A DNA stretch of 34,288 bases from Oscillospiraceae bacterium. Lineage in GTDB: Bacteria; Bacillota; Clostridia; Oscillospirales; Oscillospiraceae. The notes under the pieces were generated by a model. It saw only the letters and a program-made list of their open reading frames with translations, made no database searches and was not told where the DNA came from. The stretch spans positions 1 to 34,288 of the forward strand of contig JAFSLL010000210.1 in NCBI GenBank assembly GCA_017448455.1, read 5' to 3'. The position numbers and the translations under genes were made by a program. This document shows positions 8,709 through 17,526 of the stretch, piece after piece. The stretch's first letter is position 1, and every line of letters starts with the position of its first letter.

Positions 8709-8802
8709 CTCCGTTTTGTTTCAGATATAAACGTCTCAAATAGAGTCATCATCCCGTTGTATTCTACAGAATCTTCCGATATGACAATACAGCGTTTTTC
8801 AA

Positions 8803-8830
8803 ATAGTATCACACACGCCTATTTTTACAA
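8803..8830 (-). promoter_or_regulatory. Candidate promoter of the PrpR-like regulator
   Basis: On the minus strand TTGTAA, 16 bases, TACTAT with an upstream TGA giving an extended -10. It lies about 95 bases from the start codon in AT-rich DNA. Confidence 0.35.
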
Positions 8831-8913
8831 TCATAAAATCATATATAGTTGTCTTAAAAATAAACAATTTGCATCTTTGTTTATACCCGCGGCGCCTCGA
8901 CAGCAAGATTTGA

Positions 8914-8931
8914 ATCATTATTCATAATGAT
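8914..8931. repeat. Perfect 18-bp dyad, candidate operator
   Basis: ATCATTATTCATAATGAT has 8-bp arms around a TC centre. It sits upstream of the PrpR-like regulator's candidate promoter and directly beside a larger hairpin. It could be a regulator binding site; there is no direct evidence. Confidence 0.45.
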
Positions 8932-8969
8932 CAGCTCCTGCCATAGAATGAATCTACAGCAGGAGCTGA
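8931..8969 (-). terminator. Hairpin after the DUF4037 gene, possible terminator
   Basis: TCAGCTCCTGC and GCAGGAGCTGA form a perfect 11-bp stem around a 17-base loop. On the minus strand it follows the DUF4037 stop by about 65 bases. The downstream bases are AT-rich but lack a clean T run, so termination is plausible, not certain. Confidence 0.45.
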
Positions 8970-9033
8970 ATGATTTCTCTGTATATACCGGGAAACGGCA
9001 GCCTCTCTCTTTGGAAGATAGGGCACTGATTTG

Positions 9034-9975
9034 TTATACCGCTGTCAGAATGTGCATATTCCGCAATGACGGATCCTGAACATGGTCGTTTACGGCATAA
9101 GCCTGACGCTCCAGTTCACTGCCGGAAAGAGCAGTCAGGTTCTGTTCCCGCAGGGTGTTCGCAATCTCTGTCGCAAGCGTTTCGATCCGAGCTTCCTTCT
9201 CTGTCTGCAGCTCCGGACTGTTATCCGAGGTAATCAGAAACTCCAAAGGTTCCGCGGCACCGCTGAGGAGAGGGAGCGAGCGCAGTGCCCGAAAGCCCCA
9301 TTTATAATAAGGCTGATACTGTCGGTTCAGCAGAAACACGACAGACATACAGCTCTTCACGAATTCGAAGACCGCCATCTGTGCGGCGGCGGATTCCCCA
9401 TGGCAAAGGCAGCGCCGGTAGTTGTACTGGCCCGCCTGTGCCATCAGGAGAAGATGGCCTGCCAGACGCTTCCTGCGTACGTCCTCCGGGAAGAAGGAGA
9501 GATTCTCGCGAATTCTGCTGACTTCACCCCAATTGTCAAAAAAGAGTCTGCCATTGGTCGCTTCCGCCAGCGCCTGCTCCGGGATCGTCAGCCACTGCTG
9601 CAGATCCAGATTTCCGTCGGAAGTGCCGACGGTTTTGAGAAAGAATTCCTCTGTCCGCAGGACACCGTGCCGTGCCCCTCCCACGGGCAGCATCAGCGAA
9701 CGCCGGAAGCCGCGAAAGCTCTTCGGCAGCTTCGCGTAGGCCCGCTCCAGAAGAAAGGCGCTCCGGCGGTCCACAATCTCCTCTCCGGGCAGAAACAGGC
9801 AAAAACAGGGTTCAAAATCGTGATCCTGCGAAATGCTGTCATCAAAACCAAAGCACTCCGAGCCGCTGCCAAAAAAGCCGGCCGCCAGATAGGGAAGCAG
9901 ATCCGGGAACTGTTCTTCGAGCATCGGCTTCCCGCATTCTTCATAGAAAGCCTGTGCCAGTTCAAGCCCGTTCAT
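9034..9975 (-). CDS. DUF4037 protein with nucleotidyltransferase fold
   Basis: 313 residues. The N-terminal third carries the DUF4037 signature: GSGSE at 36-40, two aspartates at 45-46 and SQDHDFEP at 49-56. This resembles the GS...DxD active site of nucleotidyltransferases such as kanamycin nucleotidyltransferase-like proteins. The rest is helical ('RIRENLSFFPEDVRRKRLA', 'QYNYRRCLCHGESAAAQMA') and fits an accessory helical domain seen in such enzymes. No membrane segment. Its start overlaps the end of the upstream TPR gene by 14 bases, so the two are probably translationally coupled and may act together. The substrate is unknown; nucleotide or protein modification is only inferred from the fold. 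Confidence 0.8.
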   Translation of the reverse strand: MNGLELAQAFYEECGKPMLEEQFPDLLPYLAAGFFGSGSECFGFDDSISQDHDFEPCFCLFLPGEEIVDRRSAFLLERAYAKLPKSFRGFRRSLMLPVGGARHGVLRTEEFFLKTVGTSDGNLDLQQWLTIPEQALAEATNGRLFFDNWGEVSRIRENLSFFPEDVRRKRLAGHLLLMAQAGQYNYRRCLCHGESAAAQMAVFEFVKSCMSVVFLLNRQYQPYYKWGFRALRSLPLLSGAAEPLEFLITSDNSPELQTEKEARIETLATEIANTLREQNLTALSGSELERQAYAVNDHVQDPSLRNMHILTAV

Positions 9976-10831
9976 AGATTTCCTTTGCTTCCTTCCGAAG
10001 CCTTTCCGCTACCGTAAAATACCCGTACCAGTCAAAACTCGGCGCGCATTTCTCGCAGACGAAGGCATAGTATCCGTCATGCGGGGCCGAGTCGTCCTGA
10101 AGCAGGGCATCCGCCTGATCCAGCAGTGCAAAAACACGGGATTCTCCCTGCTCCATCCCCTGCTCCGCGACAACCGCGTCCGCCATGTTCAGGCAGGTAA
10201 TCGCCTGTTCCAGAACCCCTCCCGGTACTTTCGCCATCTGCTGCATCGCCTTTTCGTAGTATTGAAAGGCATCCGTATAGCGTCCGAGCGTCTGGAAAGC
10301 GAGAGCCATGTTGTTGTACAGTCCGCCAAGAAGGTGAGGCTGCACAGCGGAAGCCGACTCATAAACTGCTCTGGCTCTGTCAAAGAGCGCGAGCGCCTCT
10401 TCCTGCTCACCGAAAGCACTGTGGGCCGTCGCGCAGTTGACATAGGTCGTTCCGGCACTGATGCTGTCCTCGAAATCCATCTCTTCCAGCAGTTTCAGTG
10501 CTCTCCCGCAGTATTCAAACGCCTTGTCCCTCTGTCCTGTCTTCCGGAAATGGCCAATCAGCTCGTTGCAGACCAGCAGCAGACCCCGCTGATCGTTTCC
10601 CCTTTCCGCCTCCTGTTCCCAGTAGAGCAAATGCCGCTCCGCGCCTTCGTAGTCGCGCCGGCTCATATAGCTGTCCAGCTTATCCAATATCCGTTTCTGC
10701 GGTACCGGGGTCACATTGGAAGGCTTCCCGGGAGAGCCCATACAGAGCGGGCAATCCGGCTCGAGATAGTCTTCCGGACGGAGAGCGTTCAGATCCCGTA
10801 TTCTGTTTTTTTCATTCTTTAAAGATTCCAT
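9962..10831 (-). CDS. Tetratricopeptide-repeat protein, partner of DUF4037
   Basis: About 289 residues. Several TPR units are visible between residues about 60 and 230 ('ALALFDRARAVYE', 'LYNNMALAFQTLGRYTDAFQ', 'YYEKAMQQ'), a scaffold for protein binding. One CxxC lies near the N-terminus (DCPLC) and one near the C-terminus (CEKC); together they could bind a metal if the ends meet, which is inference. I placed the start at the ATG 10831, where AGGTG lies 5 bases upstream; a GTG six codons earlier at 10849 also has a GAGG site. The gene lies 89 bases after the GGDEF/EAL gene stop with no clear terminator between, so read-through from the signalling operon is possible. Confidence 0.75.
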   Translation of the reverse strand: MESLKNEKNRIRDLNALRPEDYLEPDCPLCMGSPGKPSNVTPVPQKRILDKLDSYMSRRDYEGAERHLLYWEQEAERGNDQRGLLLVCNELIGHFRKTGQRDKAFEYCGRALKLLEEMDFEDSISAGTTYVNCATAHSAFGEQEEALALFDRARAVYESASAVQPHLLGGLYNNMALAFQTLGRYTDAFQYYEKAMQQMAKVPGGVLEQAITCLNMADAVVAEQGMEQGESRVFALLDQADALLQDDSAPHDGYYAFVCEKCAPSFDWYGYFTVAERLRKEAKEIYERA

Positions 10832-10920
10832 TCCCTCACCTGCATGCACGATACCTCTGATCGCAGTTTCAATTCCTCATTCACTATTCAACGCAGTTCC
10901 GATTCCCAGTCCCATTGAAG

Positions 10921-13900
10921 TCACCGATCGGAGTCGAAGCCATACACGGCGCAGCCGCACCGTCCGGATTGCTTTACACGGTAGAGTGCCGTATCCGCAT
11001 CCTTGAAGAGATCTCCGGAAGGATTCTCACGATCGGAAAAAGCAACACCGACGCTCAGCGAGACCGGCGGCAGGCCGTCTTCCGGCGTCTGGAGCAGTTC
11101 ATTCGTGTGGGCGATCTTGTTCAGAACCAGCTGCCGCATGGAAGAGTTCGCGCGCGTCATCACGATGGCGAATTCGTCCCCGCCCAAGCGGCAGACTGCG
11201 TCGACGGAACGGAAGCTCTGCATCAGCACGTCCGCCACCCGCTTCAGGATTCGATCTCCCGTGTCATGTCCGTAGGTGTCATTGATGGATTTGAACTCAT
11301 CCACGTCCGCAATCATCAGCGCCAGGTGCTCCTGGTCCGCCATGCCCATAAAGAGATCATAACCGCTGCGGTTCAGCAGCCCCGTCAGGGGATCATGGGA
11401 AGCCTCATAGCTCAGTTTGCGGTTCGCACGCTGACTCTCTCTCAAAAAGTCATTATACGTCTGAGTAACAAAACGAAGCTCCGCAGCGCCGGCAGACGGT
11501 ACTTCCTTCTCCTCGCGCATCAGCTCCACCATCTGTGTCAGCGGAATCCAGATCTGCGTCATGATGAAGATGACCTCACCAAGTACGGCAGCTACCAGGA
11601 TAACCAGGAGGATGCTCTGAAGCAGGAGGAAGCGCGACATATTGTTCCTGGTCGCGAGCACCTGCTGCCGCGAGGTTTCAATCAGCTGGTCGGCGCACTG
11701 GGAAACACTTTCCCGGATTCTTTCCTTATAGGCATTGTAGCTGTCTCCGAAAGCCAGAGCCTCCGCTGCGGCCTTCTGCCTGTCCGGGCTCAGCGCGAGC
11801 TCTCCGGGGCTGAGAACAACAGCCGAGACTTTTGCCGGAACCGATTCATCCGGATAGCCAAAGGCAAGCTGCGTCAGCCGCATCGCGTGATATTCCAGCT
11901 CCATCAGTTCGTTGGAATAGTCCAGAGCAGTTGAAAGGCTGCCATACGCGCCGCTCTCATTGCCCTCCAGCAGCTCTTCCAGATTCTCCAGTGCCTTATC
12001 CCGCCGTTTGGTCACATTCGCCTCTTCAAAGAAATTCTCCAGGTGCTGCAGATCTCCCGTGACGACGAACAAGCGGACGCTTTCCGTCAGGTAATCGGAA
12101 CCTGCCTCGAGGTCGTTGGCCGAGTTTTCCGCCAGCAGGTATCGGCTGCTGGCCTCTTCCATTTGCCGGTATCCCCGGTTGATCATGATATCGGATACCG
12201 CCAGCGCTGCTACGATAAGGATTGCGAGGGCTACAAAGATGTAGTTTGTAATACTGAGGCGAACCGCACGCCGTTCCTTGGGCGTTGCCGCCGCGGGCGC
12301 TGCCGGCTCTTCGGCAAGCGGTTTCTGCTCCGGCTTCAACGCTTCCGGATGCAGATCTCTCCGGAGAGTCAGAAAGGGTTCGAACTCCGCCGCCGGTAAG
12401 GGTTTTGAGAAATAATACCCCTGCGCGATATCACAGCCCAGATCCTTCAGCGCAACCATCTGCTCTTCCGTCTCAACGCCCTCAGCAATAACCGGAACCG
12501 AGAGATGGTCGGCAATATCGATGATCACCTCCAGCATGCGGGTATCCTGCTGATCCTGGAACGCGCTCCGGACGAACATCATATCGAGTTTCAGCGCGTC
12601 GATGGGCAGTGTGGAGATCATATTCAGGGATGAGTATCCCGTACCGAAGTCATCCATTTCGATTTTGAAGCCCATTTCCCGCAATCTGTTTACAGTTTCA
12701 ATAATCTGTTCGGAATCCTGCGTATAAGCGGACTCCGTAATCTCCAGAATCAGTTTGGAAGGCTCCAGTTCGTTTTCCCGGAGAATCTGCTCCAGTTTTT
12801 CAGGCAGAGCAGGATCATACATGTCAACCCGGGACACGTTGACAGAAACAGGAATACTGAAGCCCAGACACTCTTTCCACTCCCGAATCTGTCTGGCCGT
12901 TTCGCTCCAGACAAAATGATCCAGTTCCCGAATCAGTCCGTTATCTTCAAAAAGCGGGATGAAAATCCCCGGGCTGATCAGTCCCCTTTCCGGGTGCTGC
13001 CAGCGAACCAGCGCCTCTGCGCCGCACAGGGCTGCCACTTTGGGGCGAATATCAAACTTTGGCTGATAATAGACCTTGAACTGCTTCTCCTGAATAGCCT
13101 GCTGGAAATCGTCAATCAGCTGTTCGGCATACAGCTCCCGCTCATGCATCGTCCTGTCATAGATTCCAATTGTTTTTGTAAAGCTGTTGCGTACCATATC
13201 CGCCGCAATCTTCGCCCGGTCAAAGCGGCGCTCAACATCCAGTGTCTTATCCGCATTGGCATAGACGCCGAGGCGCAGGCGAACCCGGCTGTTGACAGCC
13301 TCATCACCGGCAAGTCCGATGGTGGCATTGTCCAGGATGGCTTTATAGTCCTTCCCGTGCGGGCAGTAAACCAAAAAAGTGTCCGCTTCACGCCGGCAGA
13401 CAATTCCACCGGTATCGGCAACCACCTCGCGAATGCGCTCCCCGATCCGACGGAGCACTTCATCCCCGTAAGAAGTACCGAAGCGCTCATTGATCATATG
13501 GAAGTGGTTAATATCCACGACCATGGCATCCATTTCCAGCTCTTTATGATGCTGGTCGAACTGTTCGGCATAGCGGTAGAAGTACTCCCGATTGTACAGC
13601 CCAGTCAGGGGATCCCGCTCGGTGGACTGGATAATATCACGGTCTTCGCTCAGCTCAATCGCCCGGAGAATACGCGCCTGAATAATCCCCGCCTGCGGAT
13701 AGGGTTTGGGGATATAGTCGATCGCGCCGAGACTCAGGCTTTCCACCTCGGCACTCTGGTCCGCGGTGAGGACAATCACCGGCAGATTCTTCAGCGCCGG
13801 ATCCGCCTTCAGTTCACGCAGGACCTCCATCCCCGGCTTGACCGGCATCATCAGGTCCAGCAGCAGCAGAGACAGTTCGTCCCGATGGCTGTAGACCTGG

Positions 13901-14052
13901 TCGAGTGTCTCCTGCCCGTCGGCGGCATAGATTACTTCATAATCGTTCTCAAGAATGATTCCCAGAAGCTCACGATTGACAAACTCATCGTCCGCAACGA
14001 GGATCAGTCGTTTTCCATTTGCAGAGTGGAATTTCTCATGGCTTTTCAGCAT
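10921..14052 (-). CDS. REC-GGDEF(degenerate)-EAL-TM-sensor-TM-GGDEF cyclic-di-GMP protein
   Basis: 1043 residues. The order is: receiver domain (phosphoacceptor D66, T96, K116); a GGDEF domain whose active site reads EADTF (222-226), so probably inactive; and an EAL phosphodiesterase domain (EAL at 346-348, 'DDFGTGYSS', 'AEGVE' and 'QGYYFSKPL' all kept). Then follow a first membrane helix (about 602-621), a helical extracellular region of about 185 residues, a second membrane helix (about 808-831) and a second GGDEF domain with intact GGDEF (957-961). That last domain has the RxxD inhibitory site (RSVD) exactly five residues before it. It should both make and hydrolyse c-di-GMP. GGAGG 8 bases upstream selects the ATG at 14052 rather than the one at 14067. 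Two hybrid kinases lie just upstream in the same direction. Confidence 0.92.
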   Translation of the reverse strand: MLKSHEKFHSANGKRLILVADDEFVNRELLGIILENDYEVIYAADGQETLDQVYSHRDELSLLLLDLMMPVKPGMEVLRELKADPALKNLPVIVLTADQSAEVESLSLGAIDYIPKPYPQAGIIQARILRAIELSEDRDIIQSTERDPLTGLYNREYFYRYAEQFDQHHKELEMDAMVVDINHFHMINERFGTSYGDEVLRRIGERIREVVADTGGIVCRREADTFLVYCPHGKDYKAILDNATIGLAGDEAVNSRVRLRLGVYANADKTLDVERRFDRAKIAADMVRNSFTKTIGIYDRTMHERELYAEQLIDDFQQAIQEKQFKVYYQPKFDIRPKVAALCGAEALVRWQHPERGLISPGIFIPLFEDNGLIRELDHFVWSETARQIREWKECLGFSIPVSVNVSRVDMYDPALPEKLEQILRENELEPSKLILEITESAYTQDSEQIIETVNRLREMGFKIEMDDFGTGYSSLNMISTLPIDALKLDMMFVRSAFQDQQDTRMLEVIIDIADHLSVPVIAEGVETEEQMVALKDLGCDIAQGYYFSKPLPAAEFEPFLTLRRDLHPEALKPEQKPLAEEPAAPAAATPKERRAVRLSITNYIFVALAILIVAALAVSDIMINRGYRQMEEASSRYLLAENSANDLEAGSDYLTESVRLFVVTGDLQHLENFFEEANVTKRRDKALENLEELLEGNESGAYGSLSTALDYSNELMELEYHAMRLTQLAFGYPDESVPAKVSAVVLSPGELALSPDRQKAAAEALAFGDSYNAYKERIRESVSQCADQLIETSRQQVLATRNNMSRFLLLQSILLVILVAAVLGEVIFIMTQIWIPLTQMVELMREEKEVPSAGAAELRFVTQTYNDFLRESQRANRKLSYEASHDPLTGLLNRSGYDLFMGMADQEHLALMIADVDEFKSINDTYGHDTGDRILKRVADVLMQSFRSVDAVCRLGGDEFAIVMTRANSSMRQLVLNKIAHTNELLQTPEDGLPPVSLSVGVAFSDRENPSGDLFKDADTALYRVKQSGRCGCAVYGFDSDR

Positions 14053-14104
14053 TCGGTTTTCCTCCATCCTGTCTGGCTAAAATCAGCACCCGAACTGCAG
14101 GGTA

Positions 14105-17100
14105 TCATCGCCGGATCAGTTCCTCCAGCGTAGCAAAAAGATTTTCCGGTTCCACCGGTTTGGAGAGATGGGCGTTCAGTCCGGCCTGCATACTGCGCTG
14201 TACGTCCTCGTCAAAGGCGTTTGCCGTAAGCGCGATGATGGGGATCCTCCGCGAATCCGCACGGTTCCGGGCCCGGATGGTTTTGGTTGCCTCCAGACCA
14301 TCCATTACCGGCATGCGCATATCCATCAGAATTGCGTCATAGTATCCCACTTCCTGTTCATCGTATTTTTCTACCGCAACCTGTCCGTTCTGGGCGTAAT
14401 CCACTTCCATTTCCCGCATGGAAAGAAGCATCATAATGATTTCAGCATTGATGTCCACGTCTTCCGCGAGCAGAATCCGTTTCCCCTTCAGGTCCGTCTT
14501 CGCATTCCTGCCGAGCTCGTTCTTCTTTCGGAAAGCCTCCCGGAATTCATCCATCACCGTCGCAGCAAACAGCGGTTTCGGAGCAAAGGTATCCACGCCG
14601 GCATTTTTTGCCTCTTCCGCCACATCATCCCAGTTATATGAGGTCAGGATAATAATCGCGGATTCATAGCCGACGACATTCCGAATCTGTCTGGTGGTTT
14701 CAATGCCGTCCATCTCCGGCATTCTCCAGTCTACAAGGATCAGATGGTATGGCTCCATCCTGGCATGGCGGAGTTTGACCATCTCCAGCCCTTCCGCTCC
14801 GGACAGTGCGATATCGCAGCTGATTCCGACCTGGTTCAGCACCAGTTTCGCGTGTTCGCAGGCCACAGGGTCATCATCAATGACGAGAACTGCCATCTCA
14901 TGGGGATGCATAGCATTGTCACTGTCTCCCTGGTTTTTACGGTCCGATATGCCAAGTGTCACCGCAACGGTAAAGGTGGAACCCTTGCCTTTTTCACTCT
15001 CGACCTCTATATTGCCATTCATCAATTCAACAATGCTCTTCGTAATTGGCATACCGAGGCCGGTGCTGCCGTATTTGCTGGTTGTTGAGGAGTCCTCCTG
15101 GCTGAAGGTATCAAAGAGTCTGGGGAGATAATCCCGACTCATGCCGATCCCGGTATCCCGGATGGTAAAGCGGAGCGTAGCCTTGTCGTCAAACCTTGCA
15201 GTCTCTTCAATCAGGAAGCTGATTTTCCCGCCGGGCGGGGTAAACTTGACCGCATTGCCGAGGATATTGATCATCACCTGTCGGAGCTTCATATCGTCGC
15301 CGATATAATAATCCTGTACATGGCCTTTGATTCTGCACTCGTACTCCAGCCCCTTCTCCCGGCACTGGCCCTGGATCATTGTGTTCACCTGTTCCAGTGC
15401 TTTGGCAAAGGAGAATTCTTCGTTGTTGATCGTCATGCGTCCGGATTCGATTCTGGACATGTCAAGAATGTCGTTGATGATCCCAAGCAGATGCTTTGCA
15501 GAGTCTCCGATCTTCACAAGGTATCCACGTGTTTCCTCCGAAAGATCGGGGCTGTTCAGCGCGATATTATCCAGTCCGATAATGGCGTTCATCGGTGTAC
15601 GGATTTCATGACTCATATTGGACAGAAACGCGGTTTTTGCCCGGTTGGCATCCTCTGCCGCCTCCAGCGCATTGCGCAGCGCCTCATTCCTTGCCAAAGT
15701 CTCACGCATTTCCTGATCGATATCCGTGAAGCCCACGCCGACGGCATGGACAAAATGGTCCTCGCGGTCTTCCGGGCGCCGGACACCGGCCATGCGGAGC
15801 ATCTCATAGGACTCTTCTCCGTCCCGAACCCGCAGGTAACGGTAAGTAATAATCAGTTCCTTTGCAAGCCTTTGGCGGATGTTATCCGGATCGATAAACC
15901 GCAGGAACCCCTCGCGGTAAGGCTCCGCGACCTGGTTCTGCGCATAGGCGGCAAAGGTTTCGTAAAAGGGGAAATGCTCTCCCACAGAAACCGCATCCTT
16001 GAAAGACCGGTCGGTCCGATAACAGATCCCCTCATCCGTATCCAGCGTCACATAGTAAACACAGCGGTAATCGGATGCCATGGCTGTGATCATCTGCGAC
16101 TGCTGCTCGCTCTCCTTCTGCTGCTCCAGCAGTTCCTCCTGCAGCCGGATCTTCTCCGCGAGCTCCTGCTGTCTGGCCTCTGCGGCCTTGATCCTGGTCA
16201 TTTCCGTCACATCGACGCACATACCGAGGGTACAGAGCCGCCCGGCACCATCTGTAAACTTCATCTTTGTCGTCTGGAGATTCCGGAAAACGGTCCCGGT
16301 TGCATCCGCTACATCTTCAAAGAAGATATACGGCTCATCCATCGCCAGCGCTTTCCGGTCACTCTCCACGAAATGGTCCGCGGTATCTTTATCAAAAATC
16401 TCATGATCCGTCAGGCCAATCACGCCCTCCGGTGTCTCTTTTCCCGCATACTCGGCAAAAGCCTGATTGCAGGCGAGGTACTGTCCGGTTTCCGCGTCTT
16501 TGGAAAAGCTCATCGCCGGCATATTCGACAGGAGCGAAGCAACCGAGCCCATCAGGCCGGCAAGCTTTGCCGCAGACTCGACCTCTTCCATCAGGCGACG
16601 GTTTTCTTCTTCCGCACGCTTTGCCTCCTGCAGAGCCTTTTGAACGCGCTGACCTTCCCGCACATCGTCATCCACATCCTTAAAGCCGCAGACAACGCCC
16701 ATTTTCCCGCCCGGCATGTTCACGCGGGCGAACTCAATGCGGAAGTAGCGCTCGCTCCCGTCATTCATGGTGCGGAGATAATTGATATTAAACTGCGGCT
16801 TCTCTTCCAGTCGCCGCACAATGTTCGCTAGGGCCAGCTCTTCATTCAGGCGTGCCTGATCCGAAGGCGCAACGGTCGTGCGGATATAGTATTCTTTAGC
16901 CTGGGAATACTTCATCTGGGTGAGCGCATCGCGGATTGGCGCGGCGTGAGGGGTTTCCCCGGCCACGTCGCCGCGATAAAGGGAAAAGCTTTCCGTCTCC
17001 ACGTCGTTGATCAGCCAGACCGTATGATAGGACTCACTGAGCGCCTCAATGACCGCCTGCCGGACCGCCATGTCGGATTCCATCCGCTCGCGTTTCCCGG

Positions 17101-17497
17101 TAATATCGGAGATGAAGACATAATAGATCCCGCCGTAAGCCTCTGTCTCCGTATAGTGGCCGTAATCATCCACCCAGCGAACGGCTCCGTCTTTGCGGAC
17201 GACACGGTACTCCACGTAATCCATGCCGTCTTCGCCAGTATCGATCTGATCCACAATCGACTGGGATATCACCGCATAATCTTCCGGATGTACCATGCCC
17301 CGGAACGTAAAACCGGTCAGGGATTTGAATTCTTCGAGACTTGCGCAGCCGAAGATGTCCAGGACCACCTTGTTGACATACAACAGTTCTTCGTCTCCGC
17401 CGGCCCGGTAGATAAAAAAGCCTCCCGGCATATGGCTGCCGATCTCTTCCACGACAGGCAGCGTCTCTGCATTCAGTTCAAACTGCTTTCCAAACAT
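14105..17497 (-). CDS. Soluble multi-PAS hybrid histidine kinase with two receiver domains
   Basis: 1130 residues with no membrane helix. PAS-like domains occupy about 20-135, 155-275 and 320-435. A coiled linker (435-470) is followed by another PAS-like module (470-595, 'MITAMASDYRCVYYV') shared with the upstream kinase. The HisKA domain has the phosphorylated H630 in 'NMSHEIRTPMNAI'. The ATPase domain has N748, 'DTGIGM' and 'STGLGM'. Two receiver domains carry D923 and D1059. No HPt domain is present, so relay onward would need another protein. Start supported by AGGAGG 7 bases upstream. It lies 29 bases after the upstream kinase and 52 bases before the GGDEF/EAL gene start, so co-transcription is likely and the REC domain of that protein is a plausible target. 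Confidence 0.92.
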   Translation of the reverse strand: MFGKQFELNAETLPVVEEIGSHMPGGFFIYRAGGDEELLYVNKVVLDIFGCASLEEFKSLTGFTFRGMVHPEDYAVISQSIVDQIDTGEDGMDYVEYRVVRKDGAVRWVDDYGHYTETEAYGGIYYVFISDITGKRERMESDMAVRQAVIEALSESYHTVWLINDVETESFSLYRGDVAGETPHAAPIRDALTQMKYSQAKEYYIRTTVAPSDQARLNEELALANIVRRLEEKPQFNINYLRTMNDGSERYFRIEFARVNMPGGKMGVVCGFKDVDDDVREGQRVQKALQEAKRAEEENRRLMEEVESAAKLAGLMGSVASLLSNMPAMSFSKDAETGQYLACNQAFAEYAGKETPEGVIGLTDHEIFDKDTADHFVESDRKALAMDEPYIFFEDVADATGTVFRNLQTTKMKFTDGAGRLCTLGMCVDVTEMTRIKAAEARQQELAEKIRLQEELLEQQKESEQQSQMITAMASDYRCVYYVTLDTDEGICYRTDRSFKDAVSVGEHFPFYETFAAYAQNQVAEPYREGFLRFIDPDNIRQRLAKELIITYRYLRVRDGEESYEMLRMAGVRRPEDREDHFVHAVGVGFTDIDQEMRETLARNEALRNALEAAEDANRAKTAFLSNMSHEIRTPMNAIIGLDNIALNSPDLSEETRGYLVKIGDSAKHLLGIINDILDMSRIESGRMTINNEEFSFAKALEQVNTMIQGQCREKGLEYECRIKGHVQDYYIGDDMKLRQVMINILGNAVKFTPPGGKISFLIEETARFDDKATLRFTIRDTGIGMSRDYLPRLFDTFSQEDSSTTSKYGSTGLGMPITKSIVELMNGNIEVESEKGKGSTFTVAVTLGISDRKNQGDSDNAMHPHEMAVLVIDDDPVACEHAKLVLNQVGISCDIALSGAEGLEMVKLRHARMEPYHLILVDWRMPEMDGIETTRQIRNVVGYESAIIILTSYNWDDVAEEAKNAGVDTFAPKPLFAATVMDEFREAFRKKNELGRNAKTDLKGKRILLAEDVDINAEIIMMLLSMREMEVDYAQNGQVAVEKYDEQEVGYYDAILMDMRMPVMDGLEATKTIRARNRADSRRIPIIALTANAFDEDVQRSMQAGLNAHLSKPVEPENLFATLEELIRR

Positions 17498-17526
17498 CTC
17501 TTATCCTCCTGCGTCTTCCCATTCCC

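Larger units (their letters stand above)
8709..9033. other. Non-coding, AT-rich intergenic region
   Basis: This 325-base gap separates the regulator start from the end of the DUF4037 gene. It holds a candidate minus-strand promoter, a perfect short dyad and a perfect hairpin, listed separately. No supported gene is present on either strand. Confidence 0.6.

Noticed and set aside
8700-8927. Small plus-strand frame in the AT-rich intergenic region
   Set aside because: No ribosome-binding site or family match, and it overlaps the start region of the regulator.
8709-9033. Sigma-54 (-24/-12) promoter near the PrpR-like regulator
   Set aside because: No TGGCAC-N5-TTGC-like sequence was seen by eye in the gap.
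15320-16831. Plus-strand open frame of about 500 codons opposite the soluble hybrid kinase
   Set aside because: Shadow of kinase coding sequence; composition is typical of a reverse-complement frame.
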